Part shown: piece after piece, positions 33,141 to 42,373 of the stretch
Numbering within the stretch: position 1 is the first letter of the stretch
How the letters are laid out: each line of letters begins with the position of its first letter
Assembly (NCBI GenBank): GCA_020846875.1
Contig: JADLDB010000056.1
Coordinates: forward strand, 62,001-126,000
Length of the DNA stretch: 64,000 bases
Origin: Myxococcales bacterium
GTDB taxonomy: Bacteria > Myxococcota > Myxococcia > Myxococcales > Myxococcaceae
Reading direction: 5' to 3'
Notes under the pieces: model-generated
The model's input: the letters and a program-made list of their open reading frames with translations, nothing else
Told to the model about the DNA's origin: nothing
The model's database searches: none
Position numbers and translations under genes: made by a program

Positions 33141-34718
33141 TCACGGACGGCCGACGATCACCATCCGCCCCACCAGCGGCTCCAGACTGCCTTCCTTGAA
33201 CGCCCGGAGCACGTCGTCCGGCGTGGTGTTCACGCGCATGCTGCGCTGTGACGCGATCACCTCGTACGGCGCGCCCGGGTGGTCGGACTCGGCCATCCAG
33301 ACGATCCCGCCCGCGGCCAGCGCCGCGTCGCGCTCCTCGGGCGTCTTGAGGTAGCGGACGTCGCGGCGGCTGGCGAACTCCACCAGGCCCGGCGCCTCGC
33401 GGAAGACGTAGGTGGGCCGCTCCGGGACCGGCCCATCCGGCCACGGGGGAAAGCCGGCCGCGGGCGTCAACCAGCCCAGCGCCAGCGCCACCGTCGCCAG
33501 CGCGCACGCCGAGGCCACCACCATCCGCCGGGTGAGGAACGCCGCGCACGCCAGTCCGGCCGCCAGCGCCACCGCCAGGGCGAGGGCCACCGGGAGGATC
33601 CGCGCGCTCACCACCCCGCCCACCGCGGCTACACCACACACCACCGCCGTCGACTTGAGGCCCCAGCGGAAGGCCCTCGACTCCTCCCGCTCGGCCCAGA
33701 GCAACGCCACCAGCAGCGCCAAAGCCGGCACCGCGGGCAGGCCGTAGTGCGGGAACTTCTGCGCGGGGATGGAGAAGGTGATCATCACCGCCGCGGCCCA
33801 GGAGAGCGCGAGGAGGTAGCGGGGATCTCTCCTCCGCGCGCGCGCCAGGGCGTCCACCACCGCCGCCACCGCCAGCGGCAGCCAGGGCACCAGCCACGCG
33901 GCGAGGCCTCCCCACAGCACGCCCAGCGACGCCACCTGCCACGGCGTCCGGAAGCGATCGACGTTCATCTGCACGAAGAAGAAGTCGAAGAAGCCTTCCC
34001 GGTACCGCGCCAGCATCAGCGCGTACCAGGGCACTGCCACGGCCAGGGCGGCGAGCGCCGCGAGGGCCAGCCAGGGGAGCCGCAGGAGCGGATCCGGCTT
34101 CGGCCTCGGCCGGAGGAACACGAAGGCCGCCGCGCCCACCCCGAAAATGGCCCCGGCCACCGGCCCCTTGGCCAGCACGCCCACCCCCAGCGCGGCCCCG
34201 GCGGCGACGAGCCACCGGCCGTCCGATCGCCGGTGCGCCTCCCACAGGCACGCGAAGGCTCCGGCCAGCCCCAACGCCAGCAGCGAGTCGGTGATCGCCA
34301 TGCGCCCATTGACGAAGAGGCCCAGCGATCCTCCGCACAGCAGGGTGGCGAACGCGCGGTTGGCGCCCAGCCGCCGCGCCAACAGGCCGGTGAGCAACGC
34401 CAGCGCGATGGCGGCGAGCGCGGCCGGGAGCCGGGAGGTGAAGACGCCCGGGCCGCTCAGGCTGTAGGTGAGCCGCTCCAGCCAGTAGAGCAGCGGCGGC
34501 TTGTAGAACCAGGGCTGCCCGTCGAGGGTGGGCGTGGCCCAGGCGCCGGCGCGGTGCATCTCTGCGCTCACCGACATGTTGAACTGCTCTTCGGGCCGCG
34601 TGGCCCCGGACAGCGTGCCCAACTGAGGCAGGTAGGCCACCAGCAGCGCCGCGGTGAGCGCCAACACCTCTCGCCAGTCGGAGGAGGTCCTCACACTCGG
34701 CTCGGCGGCGGTGCTCAT
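33141..34718 (-). CDS. GT39/ArnT-like membrane glycosyltransferase
   Basis: 525 aa with about 11-12 hydrophobic segments, of the ArnT/PMT superfamily using polyprenyl-phosphate sugars. The first periplasmic loop has RPEEQFNMSVSAEMHRAGAWATPTL and QPWFYKPPLLYWLERLTYSL, corresponding to the conserved acidic loop and the P-x-x-YW motif. A soluble ~100-residue C-terminal domain follows (RPTYVFREAPGLVEFAS..). Substrate is unknown; lipid A or cell-surface glycan are the usual choices. Convergent with lptG. Confidence 0.82.
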   Translation of the reverse strand: MSTAAEPSVRTSSDWREVLALTAALLVAYLPQLGTLSGATRPEEQFNMSVSAEMHRAGAWATPTLDGQPWFYKPPLLYWLERLTYSLSGPGVFTSRLPAALAAIALALLTGLLARRLGANRAFATLLCGGSLGLFVNGRMAITDSLLALGLAGAFACLWEAHRRSDGRWLVAAGAALGVGVLAKGPVAGAIFGVGAAAFVFLRPRPKPDPLLRLPWLALAALAALAVAVPWYALMLARYREGFFDFFFVQMNVDRFRTPWQVASLGVLWGGLAAWLVPWLPLAVAAVVDALARARRRDPRYLLALSWAAAVMITFSIPAQKFPHYGLPAVPALALLVALLWAEREESRAFRWGLKSTAVVCGVAAVGGVVSARILPVALALAVALAAGLACAAFLTRRMVVASACALATVALALGWLTPAAGFPPWPDGPVPERPTYVFREAPGLVEFASRRDVRYLKTPEERDAALAAGGIVWMAESDHPGAPYEVIASQRSMRVNTTPDDVLRAFKEGSLEPLVGRMVIVGRP

Positions 34719-34761
34719 CTCGCGCGCCGCTCATAGCGCAGAGCCGCCCTGTCGCGCGCCT

Positions 34762-37700
34762 TTAGAAGCAGATCGTGTTGTAGCCGACCGTGAGCGTCTG
34801 CCCCGGACCGGGCGTGGCGGTGGGATCGAAGACAACCGAGTTGGTCGCCGCGTCGTACGTCCAGCTCGTGGTCGGCACCGGCGTCCCGTTGATCGCCACG
34901 TCGATGGTCTGCCCCATGGACAGATCCGGCACGTTGTTGAGGAAGAACTGGGTGCGGAAGCCGAACGCGGTCCGCCCCAGGTTCTGCAGCGTGGTGGCCC
35001 AGTTCGAGCTGCAGATCTCGTCGGACACGCCCGAGGTGTACGCCACCAGGTCCAGGTAGCGCGGGGCGCCGCTGGCGTCGTCGTAGGAGCAGTTGCCCGG
35101 CGGGGTCTGCAGCGTGGGCACGATCGCGCTGAAGGTGAACATGGACAGGCGGTTGAACCCTTTCACGTTGACCAGGCGGTTCTGGTAGTACGACAGCGGC
35201 TGCACGGACTGATCGCCCGCGTCGGAGATCACCACCACCGCCAGGTTCGCGTCCGTCCGCAGGAAGCCGGCGTTCTCGTTGGCGATCCGCGGGGGGGTGA
35301 GCGCCATCACCGCCGTGGACAGGCCCGTCTCGCTGCCGGAGCCGTCGGTGCCCACGTTCACCAGGGAGGAGAAGGCCGACGACACGTTGGGCGTCGAGGG
35401 CGTGAGGATGGGGCCCACGCTGCCCTTCTTCACCAGCTTGCCTGCCCCCGGCACGCCCGGGCAGAGCGTGGGGATCGGGCAGGGGATCTCATCCTCCGTG
35501 GTGGTGATGACGCCGATTTGCCAGTCGGTGTTGGTGGCGGTGGCGTACTGGATGAAGGACGCGAAGTTCGACGCCAGGCTCATCTGCTTGTCGCTCATCG
35601 AGCAGGAGTCGTCGATCACCAGCAGGATGTCGGCCTTGGGCTGGTTGTTCTGCTGGAAGGTGTCCGTCTGCCGGCCCATCGTGTCGCCCTGGCCGCCGAG
35701 GCCCACCAGGTACGCCAGCGACTGGCCGTTCTGGATCGCGTCGATCGCCAGCGCCCCCGTGTCGGCGCCGATGTCGATGGGCGCGTACTTGAGCTGCACC
35801 TGCACCGGCGCCATCCCCGGGGGCAGCGCCAGCCCGCCCGCAGGGATCGTCGGCGTGGCCGTGGTGAAGAACTCCGGGCAGGGGCTGGTGCCGGGGCAGT
35901 CGGGCCCTCCGGCGGCCTGCCCACCCGCCGCGGGGATCGAGAAGCCGGTGATGGTCACCGTGGTGTTGCACACGTTGTAGACGTTGAGCGAGCGCGACGG
36001 GCTGTTGCAGCCGCGCTTCACCGTGCCGAAGTCCACCGGATCGGGAGTGATCGCGACGCAGGCTGGGCCCACCGCCGTGGTGAGCGGCACCGTCACCCGC
36101 GGCGTGGTGGGCGAGCTGACGTTGAAGGCCAACTGGCCCAGCAGTGAGACCAGGGTGGTGGGCACCGGCCCCTGCGGCGCCACGCGCACCACCACCGTGA
36201 AGGCGGCCTGTGGCTGCAGCTCGTGCTCGACGATGGGCCCGCCGACGATCGAGTAGGCCGGCGCGCTCCCCGCGGCGAGATCGATGCCCGACAGGTAGCA
36301 GACCTCGTTGGGCTGGGTGCCCTGGTTGGTGATGGTGATCGGCAGATCCTTGCTGTTGGGCGGAGTGACGAGCCCGAAGTTGGCGGCCGCCGGCGAGACG
36401 CGGAAGTTGCACGGCGGCAGGAGCTGCACGTTGGCGGTGAGCGTGACGCGCACCTCGGGCTGCGAGGGATCGTTGGAGAAGATCACCAGCTCGGCCTCCT
36501 TCAGCCCCACCGACTTCGGGGTGAGCGTCACCGAAAGATCGACCAGGTTCCGCCCGGCCACCGCCTCCAGGCCGTGGCTGGAGTCGTAGGGGCTCCCCAG
36601 GCCCACGGTGAACTCGTCGGCGGCCGTGTCGGCATTCAGTGGGGTGACGGTGAAGAGCGGCACCTGGCCCACGGTGCCGTCAGACGCCACGCTGCCGAGG
36701 AAGAGGTTGGCGGTGAGATCCGGCATGGGCGGAGTCGTGCCCACGTTCTGCACGGTCACCTTGCGGCCCACGGCGTAGTTCATCGCGCCCTGGAAGAAGG
36801 CCACGCGCCCGAAGGCGAGGGCAGGGCTGGGCGTCACCTTGATCTTCGGGCCACCGCCGGTGCACTTGAGCGCGATGGTGCCCCTCGGCACGCGCGTCAG
36901 CGGCGTCTTGAAGGTGAGCGTCGAGTCCCGCCGGCCGAGCTGCGCCGGGTTGCAGGCGATCGTCAGCGCGGTGGGCACGCCGCCGCCCGGCACCACCAGC
37001 CTCGCCGGATCCGCGCCCAGCGCCGGCACCACGTAGAAGTCGCCCGGCGCCTGGCTGGTCACCTCAGTGAGGCTGATGGGCACGTTGGAGACGTTGGTGA
37101 AGGTGACCTGCAGCAGCTTCTCCGTGCCCGGCGAGACGTGGCCGTAGGCAAGCTCGCTGGGCGTCCAGGTGAGCACCTCGTCGGCGCCCTCGCCGCGGAT
37201 GGTGAGGGTGACGTCGGGGCAGCCGCCCGCGCCGCGCACCACCACCTGGGCCTCGTAGTGGCGCTTCTCGGTGGGCGAGAAGGTGAAGGTGACGTCGGCG
37301 CTGCCCATCGCCGCCACGGTGAACTCCCCGCGCGGGCTGGAGGCGGCGAAGCCGAAGCTCTGCGCGTCGGCGCCGGTGAGATCGCCCACGAAGCCGCGGG
37401 CGTCGATCGAGGTGGGGTTGGTGAAGGGCAGCGTCAAGGGCAGCGAGTCGCCCACCGGCACCTTCCCGAAGTCCAGCACGGAGGGGAAGTCGCACGCGCC
37501 GCGCTGCGCCGAGCCGCGCAGGGTGATGACGGCGATCGCGTCCTCGGGGCGCCCACCCTCGGTGGTCAACTTCAGCTTCGCCTCGAAGGCGCCGTCGAGG
37601 GACTTCGGCGTGAAGGCGATCGCGTACTCCACCTGGCCGGACGGCTCGACCTCGACTGAGCGGAACTCAGCCTCGAAGGACGAGGTGGCGGTGCCCGCGC

Positions 37701-37980
37701 CGTCGATCGCCACCTCCGCGCCGTCGGTGCGCTCGAGGGAAAGCAGCGTCAGCTTGCCCACGCCCACGTTCCGCACCGTCATGGTGAGCGTCTTCCGCTC
37801 GCCCACCAGCGCCGCGCCGAAGTCGTAGAGGGCGTCGCGGCTGATCACCCGCTCGCCCTGCGCGTCGCGCCACACCACGCCCACCTCGCCCAGGTTCCGC
37901 TGCACGCCAGGTCCGCCCCCGCACCCACAGCCAGAGGCCGTCAACACGAGGAGCGACAGGGCGAGCGGGAAGCGCAGCAT
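34762..37980 (-). CDS. Large lipoprotein: ASPM/SPD-2/hydin-like beta domains plus VWA-like domain
   Basis: 1072 aa. Start ATG 37980 gives MLRFPLALSLLVLTASGC, a lipoprotein signal with Cys at 18; an in-frame start 13 codons upstream gives a poorer signal. Residues ~30-700 comprise about five repeats of an immunoglobulin-like 'choice-of-anchor D' domain (DFGKVPVGDSLPLTLPFTN, LAYGHVSPGTEKLLQVTFTN, DFGTVKRGCNSPSRSLNVYN). From ~790 a von Willebrand A-like domain begins with KADILLVIDDSCSMSDKQ, a DxSxS-type metal site. Its end is a carbohydrate-binding-like strand region with VGYNTICF as final residues. Probably an outer-membrane or surface adhesin-like protein; the role is unknown. Confidence 0.82.
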   Translation of the reverse strand: MLRFPLALSLLVLTASGCGCGGGPGVQRNLGEVGVVWRDAQGERVISRDALYDFGAALVGERKTLTMTVRNVGVGKLTLLSLERTDGAEVAIDGAGTATSSFEAEFRSVEVEPSGQVEYAIAFTPKSLDGAFEAKLKLTTEGGRPEDAIAVITLRGSAQRGACDFPSVLDFGKVPVGDSLPLTLPFTNPTSIDARGFVGDLTGADAQSFGFAASSPRGEFTVAAMGSADVTFTFSPTEKRHYEAQVVVRGAGGCPDVTLTIRGEGADEVLTWTPSELAYGHVSPGTEKLLQVTFTNVSNVPISLTEVTSQAPGDFYVVPALGADPARLVVPGGGVPTALTIACNPAQLGRRDSTLTFKTPLTRVPRGTIALKCTGGGPKIKVTPSPALAFGRVAFFQGAMNYAVGRKVTVQNVGTTPPMPDLTANLFLGSVASDGTVGQVPLFTVTPLNADTAADEFTVGLGSPYDSSHGLEAVAGRNLVDLSVTLTPKSVGLKEAELVIFSNDPSQPEVRVTLTANVQLLPPCNFRVSPAAANFGLVTPPNSKDLPITITNQGTQPNEVCYLSGIDLAAGSAPAYSIVGGPIVEHELQPQAAFTVVVRVAPQGPVPTTLVSLLGQLAFNVSSPTTPRVTVPLTTAVGPACVAITPDPVDFGTVKRGCNSPSRSLNVYNVCNTTVTITGFSIPAAGGQAAGGPDCPGTSPCPEFFTTATPTIPAGGLALPPGMAPVQVQLKYAPIDIGADTGALAIDAIQNGQSLAYLVGLGGQGDTMGRQTDTFQQNNQPKADILLVIDDSCSMSDKQMSLASNFASFIQYATATNTDWQIGVITTTEDEIPCPIPTLCPGVPGAGKLVKKGSVGPILTPSTPNVSSAFSSLVNVGTDGSGSETGLSTAVMALTPPRIANENAGFLRTDANLAVVVISDAGDQSVQPLSYYQNRLVNVKGFNRLSMFTFSAIVPTLQTPPGNCSYDDASGAPRYLDLVAYTSGVSDEICSSNWATTLQNLGRTAFGFRTQFFLNNVPDLSMGQTIDVAINGTPVPTTSWTYDAATNSVVFDPTATPGPGQTLTVGYNTICF

Positions 37981-38104
37981 GAGGGGAAGCTCCCGGGAAC
38001 GAGGAAGAACGCGGCGCATGGTGGTCGAGGAAGGGAAAGAGGGTCAAGCCCCTCACGTCACCCCACCTCGCGTCGCGTCGAGCCTGTCCAGCTTCCGAAG
38101 GATC

Positions 38105-39178
38105 TCAGAGGCGCAGGGCGCGGCGGTACACGGCGAGCGTCTGCTTCGCGCAGTCGTCCCAGGAGAAGCGGGCAGCGCGATCGCGGCCGCGTCGTGAGAG
38201 GTCCGCGCGCAGCGATGAGACTCGCCCCACCTTGAGGGCCGCTTCTCGCCAGGCGAGCGGGTTGTCGGCGGACACGAGGAGCCCGGCGTTGGCGATCACC
38301 TCGGGGTGGGCGCCGGCGTTGGCGGCGATCACCGGGGCGCCACAGGCCATGGCCTCGAGCGCGGGCAGGCCGAAGCCCTCGTAGCGCGAGGGGACGAGGA
38401 CGGCGGTGGCGCCGCCGAGGAAGCAGACCAGATCGGCGTCGGGCAGCGGGGAGAGCTCGATCACCTGCTCGCTGAAGCCCAGCGCCCGCCGCGCGCCGCG
38501 TCCGGCGAGGAGCACCAGCGGCTCGGACAAGCCCTGGGCAACCGAGAGCAGCACCTTGAGGTTCTTGTGCGGCTTGGTGCTGCCGATGGCCGCGAAGTAG
38601 CGGGGCGGCACTCCGCGGCGCGCGCGAAAGTCGTCCACCTCGGTGGAGGCGGGGACGTGGAAGGCGGCGTCGACGCCGTTGCTGATCACCTGCAGCCGCT
38701 CGGGGACGAGGCCGAGGTGCGCGGCGAGCTCCTTCCGGGAGAACTCGGACACGGTGATCAACGCGCGCGCCCGCTGCGCGCGGGGCCCCACCACCAGCTT
38801 GTAGTAGGCGGTGTGGGTGAGCGAGGTGCTGTCGGGCAGCGCGAGGTGCGTGGCGTCGTGCAGCGTGGCGACCAGCGGCCCCGGCCACAGGGACGGCAGC
38901 GAGAAGCTGGTGGCGTGGAACAACTGGGGTGAGTGCCGGAACAGGCAGGCCGCCAGGGCGGGCTGCTCGAAGACGGAGAGGAACGGGGCGCCGCAGCGGA
39001 CGAGGGGGATCCGCGGCGCCAGCTCGCCGAGATCGTCGGGCACCCCCCCGGGGCCGGTGAGGCCGAAGAACTGCCACTGGGGCTCGAGGGCAGGCAGGCG
39101 CCGGGCGAGCTCCAAGGCGTACCGCGCGATGCCGTGCAGCGCTCCGCGCACCATGCGCAGATCGATCAGGACCTTCAC
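38105..39178 (-). CDS. GT4-family glycosyltransferase
   Basis: 357 aa, GT-B fold. It starts VKVLIDLRMVRGALHGIARYALEL (GTG 39178; an adjacent GTG at 39181 is equivalent). Donor-site features are ALITVSEFSRKELAAHLG, VISNGVDAAFHVP, FAAIGSTKPHKNLKVLLS and VPSRYEGFGLPALEAMACGAPVIAAN, the EX7E-type motif of GT4 enzymes. Cytoplasmic, no TM. It is divergent from the next GT4 gene with about 51 bp between, so a shared promoter region is likely. It probably helps build an exopolysaccharide or O-antigen unit. Confidence 0.88.
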   Translation of the reverse strand: MKVLIDLRMVRGALHGIARYALELARRLPALEPQWQFFGLTGPGGVPDDLGELAPRIPLVRCGAPFLSVFEQPALAACLFRHSPQLFHATSFSLPSLWPGPLVATLHDATHLALPDSTSLTHTAYYKLVVGPRAQRARALITVSEFSRKELAAHLGLVPERLQVISNGVDAAFHVPASTEVDDFRARRGVPPRYFAAIGSTKPHKNLKVLLSVAQGLSEPLVLLAGRGARRALGFSEQVIELSPLPDADLVCFLGGATAVLVPSRYEGFGLPALEAMACGAPVIAANAGAHPEVIANAGLLVSADNPLAWREAALKVGRVSSLRADLSRRGRDRAARFSWDDCAKQTLAVYRRALRL

Positions 39179-39229
39179 CACGCGGGCAGCGTAAGCGACG
39201 GGGCGGCCTCGTGCTATGGCGCGTTGGCC

Positions 39230-40372
39230 ATGTCCGGCGTGGTGCCCGAGGTCCCGGTGTCGTTGCGCGGCGCGCGGGTGGCGCTGTCCCACGACTGGCT
39301 GATCACCTGGCGCGGCGGCGAGAAGGTGCTGGAGGCGATCGCCGAGCTGTTCCCCGGAGCGCCCATCTACACGCTCTTCCACCAGCGGGGCGCCATGCCC
39401 GAGGCGCTGGAGCAGCACCCCATTCTCACCTCGGCGCTCAATCGGATCCCCGGGGCGCGGGAGCGGCACCGGCTGCTGCTGCCGTTGATGCCGGCGGCGA
39501 TCCGGGGGCTGCGCCCGCGCGAGGTGGACCTGGTGATCTCCTCCAGCCACTGCGTGGCCAAGGCGATCCCGGTGCCCCGCGGCGCGAAGCACCTGGCCTA
39601 CGTGCATTCGCCGCTGCGCTACATGTGGGATCGCTTCGACGACTACTTCGGGCCGGGGAAGGCGTCCTGGCCGGTGCGCGTCGCCGCGCGGACGCTGCGC
39701 CCGGCGTTGCGCGCGTGGGACGTGGTGACCTCGACGGGCGTCGATCGCTTCGTGGCCAACAGCCGGCATGTGGCCCAGCAGATCGCCGATCGCTACCACC
39801 GCTACGCGCGCGTCCTTCACCCGCCGGTCGAGCTGGAGCGCTTCATCTACACGTCCCTGGAGGGGCTGGGGCAGGGCGGGTACTTCCTCTGTCTGGGGGC
39901 GCTGGCGCCGTACAAGCGGATCGACCTGGCCATCGAGGCCTTCCGTCAGCTGGGCCTGCCCCTGTGGATCGCCGGGAGCGGGCAGTCGAAGCAGTGGCTG
40001 CACGCGCTGCCGAAGAACGTGAAGGCGCTGGGCCAGGTGTCCGACGACGAGGTGGCGGAGCTGTACCGTGGCGCGCGCGCGCTGGTGTTCCCCGGCGTGG
40101 AGGACTTCGGCCTCACCCCGCTGGAGGCGCAGGCCTGTGGCCGGCCGGTGATCGCCTTTGGCGCGGGCGGGGCGCTGGAGACGGTGACGCCGCAGACGGG
40201 CGTCTTCATGACGGAGCAGACCGTGGCGGGGCTGGTGGAGGCGGTGCGGCGCTTCGAGGCCTTCGAGGCGGGCTTCCGGCCGGACCGCGCGCGCGCCCAG
40301 GCGCAGACCTTCACCCGTGAGGCATTCCAGCAGGCGCTCCTCAGCGAATTGGCCGAGCTGATGACGGGCTGA
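39230..40372 (+). CDS. GT4-family glycosyltransferase
   Basis: 380 aa. It starts MSGVVPEVPVSLRG; a TTG two codons upstream is possible. GT-B motifs: ALSHDWLITWRGGEKVLEAIAELFP (glycine loop for acceptor), SSSHCVAKAI, LAYVHSPLRYMWD, FVANSRHVAQQIADRYHR, FLCLGALAPYKRIDLAIEAF and FPGVEDFGLTPLEAQACGRPVIAFG. This resembles WbaZ/mannosyl-type enzymes but no donor can be assigned. It faces the GT4 gene on the minus strand and ends 6 bp from the convergent ligase gene. Confidence 0.9.
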   Translation: MSGVVPEVPVSLRGARVALSHDWLITWRGGEKVLEAIAELFPGAPIYTLFHQRGAMPEALEQHPILTSALNRIPGARERHRLLLPLMPAAIRGLRPREVDLVISSSHCVAKAIPVPRGAKHLAYVHSPLRYMWDRFDDYFGPGKASWPVRVAARTLRPALRAWDVVTSTGVDRFVANSRHVAQQIADRYHRYARVLHPPVELERFIYTSLEGLGQGGYFLCLGALAPYKRIDLAIEAFRQLGLPLWIAGSGQSKQWLHALPKNVKALGQVSDDEVAELYRGARALVFPGVEDFGLTPLEAQACGRPVIAFGAGGALETVTPQTGVFMTEQTVAGLVEAVRRFEAFEAGFRPDRARAQAQTFTREAFQQALLSELAELMTG

Positions 40373-40378
40373 CCCACC

Positions 40379-41713
40379 TCACCCGGCCGTCTCGCGGTAA
40401 CCCTTCTTCGTCTTCTCGGCGATCAGCTTCTCCGCCTCGGCCTGCGCCTGCGCCGCGCTGCCGAAGGACTTGAGCGTCGTCTGGCCCTTGCTGCCGATCC
40501 GCCCGTAGGTGGTGGTGAAGGCGGCGCCGTCGACGGAGATCTCCCAGAACTTGGACGAGGTCCCTGCGACGAGCTCGAAGCGACGGCCCTTTCCCGAACG
40601 AGGCACCGAGGCCGGCGGTGGCGTGGACGGCGCCGTCACGGCCTTCACCCGGCGGGCCTTCGGAGAAGGGGAGGACGGCGCCATCACCTTGTCGATCCGC
40701 TCGCCCACGAAGGACGGGAAGCGGGGGACGCCGGCGTTGGAGAGCTCCTGGTAGCGGAAGGTGATCACCGCGCCCACCTTCGGCGGGGCCTCGCGCTCGC
40801 GATCGGAGAAGCCGGTGCCGACGCTGAACTGCGTGCCGTCGGCCAGCTCGACCAGCAGCGCCCCCAGCCGGCCCTTGTGCCTGCCCGCGCCGGGGAGGTG
40901 ATCGATCACCCGCGCCTCGTCGTCATGGAAGGACTTCACCTTGAGCAGCGTGGACGAGCGGCCGGCCTCGTAGCGGGAGCCTGGCTGGCGGGCCATCAGC
41001 CCCTCGCCGCCGAGCGCCTCCACGCGGGCGAGTTCCCGGCGCAGGTGATCGACGCCTTCGCAGCGCAGGTGGGCGCACGCCTGAAGCCAGGCCACCTTCC
41101 GGCCCGCCACCGACTGCTCGAGGAAGGCCGTGCGCTCTTCGAAGACGCCGCCGTGCGCGGGCGCGTCGAAGACGACGTAGGACAGCTCCTTCCACAGCGG
41201 CGACTCGTCCTGGCGCTTGACGATCCCCACGGTGCGCTGGAACAGCTTGCGCCCGCCCCACAGCTCGCCGTCGAGCGGATGATTCGGCAGCCCTTCGGTG
41301 AACCACGTCGGCGCGAAGAACTGGTTGCCCAGCCGCGAGAGGAAGCGCCGGCCGTCCCACCAGGCCCGCACCCCGTCCAGCTTCTCGGAGATCCACCACC
41401 CGGTGAGATCGACGTCGTTCTCCCAGGGGTGCGCGAGGAGGACCGGCGGCGCCACGTCCTCGCCCGAGGACTTCTTCGCCGCGGCCCGCGTCGGCTTGCC
41501 GCTCAACGGGGCCGAGCCGAGCCTGGCCTCTTCTGCTTCATCGCCGCGGAAGGCCCGCAGGTGCTTGCAGGTGCGCCGCTCGATGGCGATGCCCTGGTGC
41601 ATCCAGGCGGGGCAGGTGCAGGAGTACACGCCGCCGGAGTTCTTCAGCGTGTAGATCGACGAGCCCGATCCCTTGACCTGGGTCGTCTCGCCGTCGCGCA
41701 GATCGCTGGCCAT
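40379..41713 (-). CDS. ATP-dependent DNA ligase (LigE-like core) fused to SWIM and WGR domains
   Basis: 444 aa, three modules. Residues ~20-55 are a SWIM zinc finger (C32-x-C34-x14-C49-x-H51). Residues ~88-330 are an ATP-dependent ligase core: motif I SEKLDGVRAWWDG with adenylated K111, motif III LDGELWGG, IIIa YVVFDAPAH, IV GEGLMARQP, V LLKVKSFHD. The OB part (FSVGTGFSDRERE, ITFRYQELSNAGVPRFP) is closest in memory to LigE-type ligases. Residues ~375-444 form a WGR domain (KFWEISVDGAAFTTTYGRIGSKGQ). LigE proteins are often exported; here there is no signal peptide, and the fused domains suggest a cytoplasmic DNA-repair role. No repair genes adjoin it. Confidence 0.88.
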   Translation of the reverse strand: MASDLRDGETTQVKGSGSSIYTLKNSGGVYSCTCPAWMHQGIAIERRTCKHLRAFRGDEAEEARLGSAPLSGKPTRAAAKKSSGEDVAPPVLLAHPWENDVDLTGWWISEKLDGVRAWWDGRRFLSRLGNQFFAPTWFTEGLPNHPLDGELWGGRKLFQRTVGIVKRQDESPLWKELSYVVFDAPAHGGVFEERTAFLEQSVAGRKVAWLQACAHLRCEGVDHLRRELARVEALGGEGLMARQPGSRYEAGRSSTLLKVKSFHDDEARVIDHLPGAGRHKGRLGALLVELADGTQFSVGTGFSDREREAPPKVGAVITFRYQELSNAGVPRFPSFVGERIDKVMAPSSPSPKARRVKAVTAPSTPPPASVPRSGKGRRFELVAGTSSKFWEISVDGAAFTTTYGRIGSKGQTTLKSFGSAAQAQAEAEKLIAEKTKKGYRETAG

Positions 41714-41758
41714 GGCGGGACACTGTAGCTCCCCGGCGCACGTGCGGGTCAGCGAGCG

Positions 41759-42343
41759 TCACGAGACGCTGCGCACGCGTCTGCGCCGCCAGACCACCAG
41801 CGCGGTGAGGGCCAGCGCGAGGACGATCGACGAGCCGACGGCGGGGGCGCGATGGAGCGGGGGGGGTCCTTCGCCGGGGCGCAGCCCGGTGGCGGCGAGC
41901 ACCATCCGCTCCACCTCCTCTTCGGCACCGGGCTCCCAGTCTCCCTGCTCGCCGACCAGGTCCACCGCCAGGCTGCCTTCTGCCACGGGCAGCATCCAGG
42001 TCAGCTTCTTCACCGGGCCCTGGTGCACGCGCACCTTGAGCGCTGCGGCCTCTCCGATCGACACCACGCGGCTCTCGGTGACCCGCGTCCCGAAGGCCTC
42101 CTCCCGCCCGCGCCGCTCGAGGCTCTTCGAGAGCTGGTCCAGATCCGTCAGGGGATCACGGAGGTGCTTCCCCGGCGCGAGCGACACGCTCAGGCTCACC
42201 GTCTTCCGGGCCTTGAAGGTGAACTCCCGGGTCATCGGACGGGCGGACGGGCGCTCGATCCACGCCTCGGAGGGAGGCAGCACCAGCCAGTCGGCCGCCG
42301 CGCTCGAAGAGACCAGCAGGAGGAAGAGGGCCAGCCGCCGCAC
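41759..42343 (-). CDS. Exported membrane-anchored protein of unknown function
   Basis: 194 aa. A signal peptide (MRRLALFLLLVSSSAAA), a ~140-residue soluble domain with WLVLPPSEAWIERPSARP and SKSLERRGREEAFGTRVTESR, and a C-terminal transmembrane helix (SSIVLALALTALVVW) followed by Arg residues. The body would be periplasmic and tethered. It lies between the ligase gene and a GT39-like gene on the same strand. No family is recognised. Confidence 0.72.
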   Translation of the reverse strand: MRRLALFLLLVSSSAAADWLVLPPSEAWIERPSARPMTREFTFKARKTVSLSVSLAPGKHLRDPLTDLDQLSKSLERRGREEAFGTRVTESRVVSIGEAAALKVRVHQGPVKKLTWMLPVAEGSLAVDLVGEQGDWEPGAEEEVERMVLAATGLRPGEGPPPLHRAPAVGSSIVLALALTALVVWRRRRVRSVS

Positions 42344-42373
42344 CCCGCGCTTCCTAGCGGCGAACGTGTCCGC

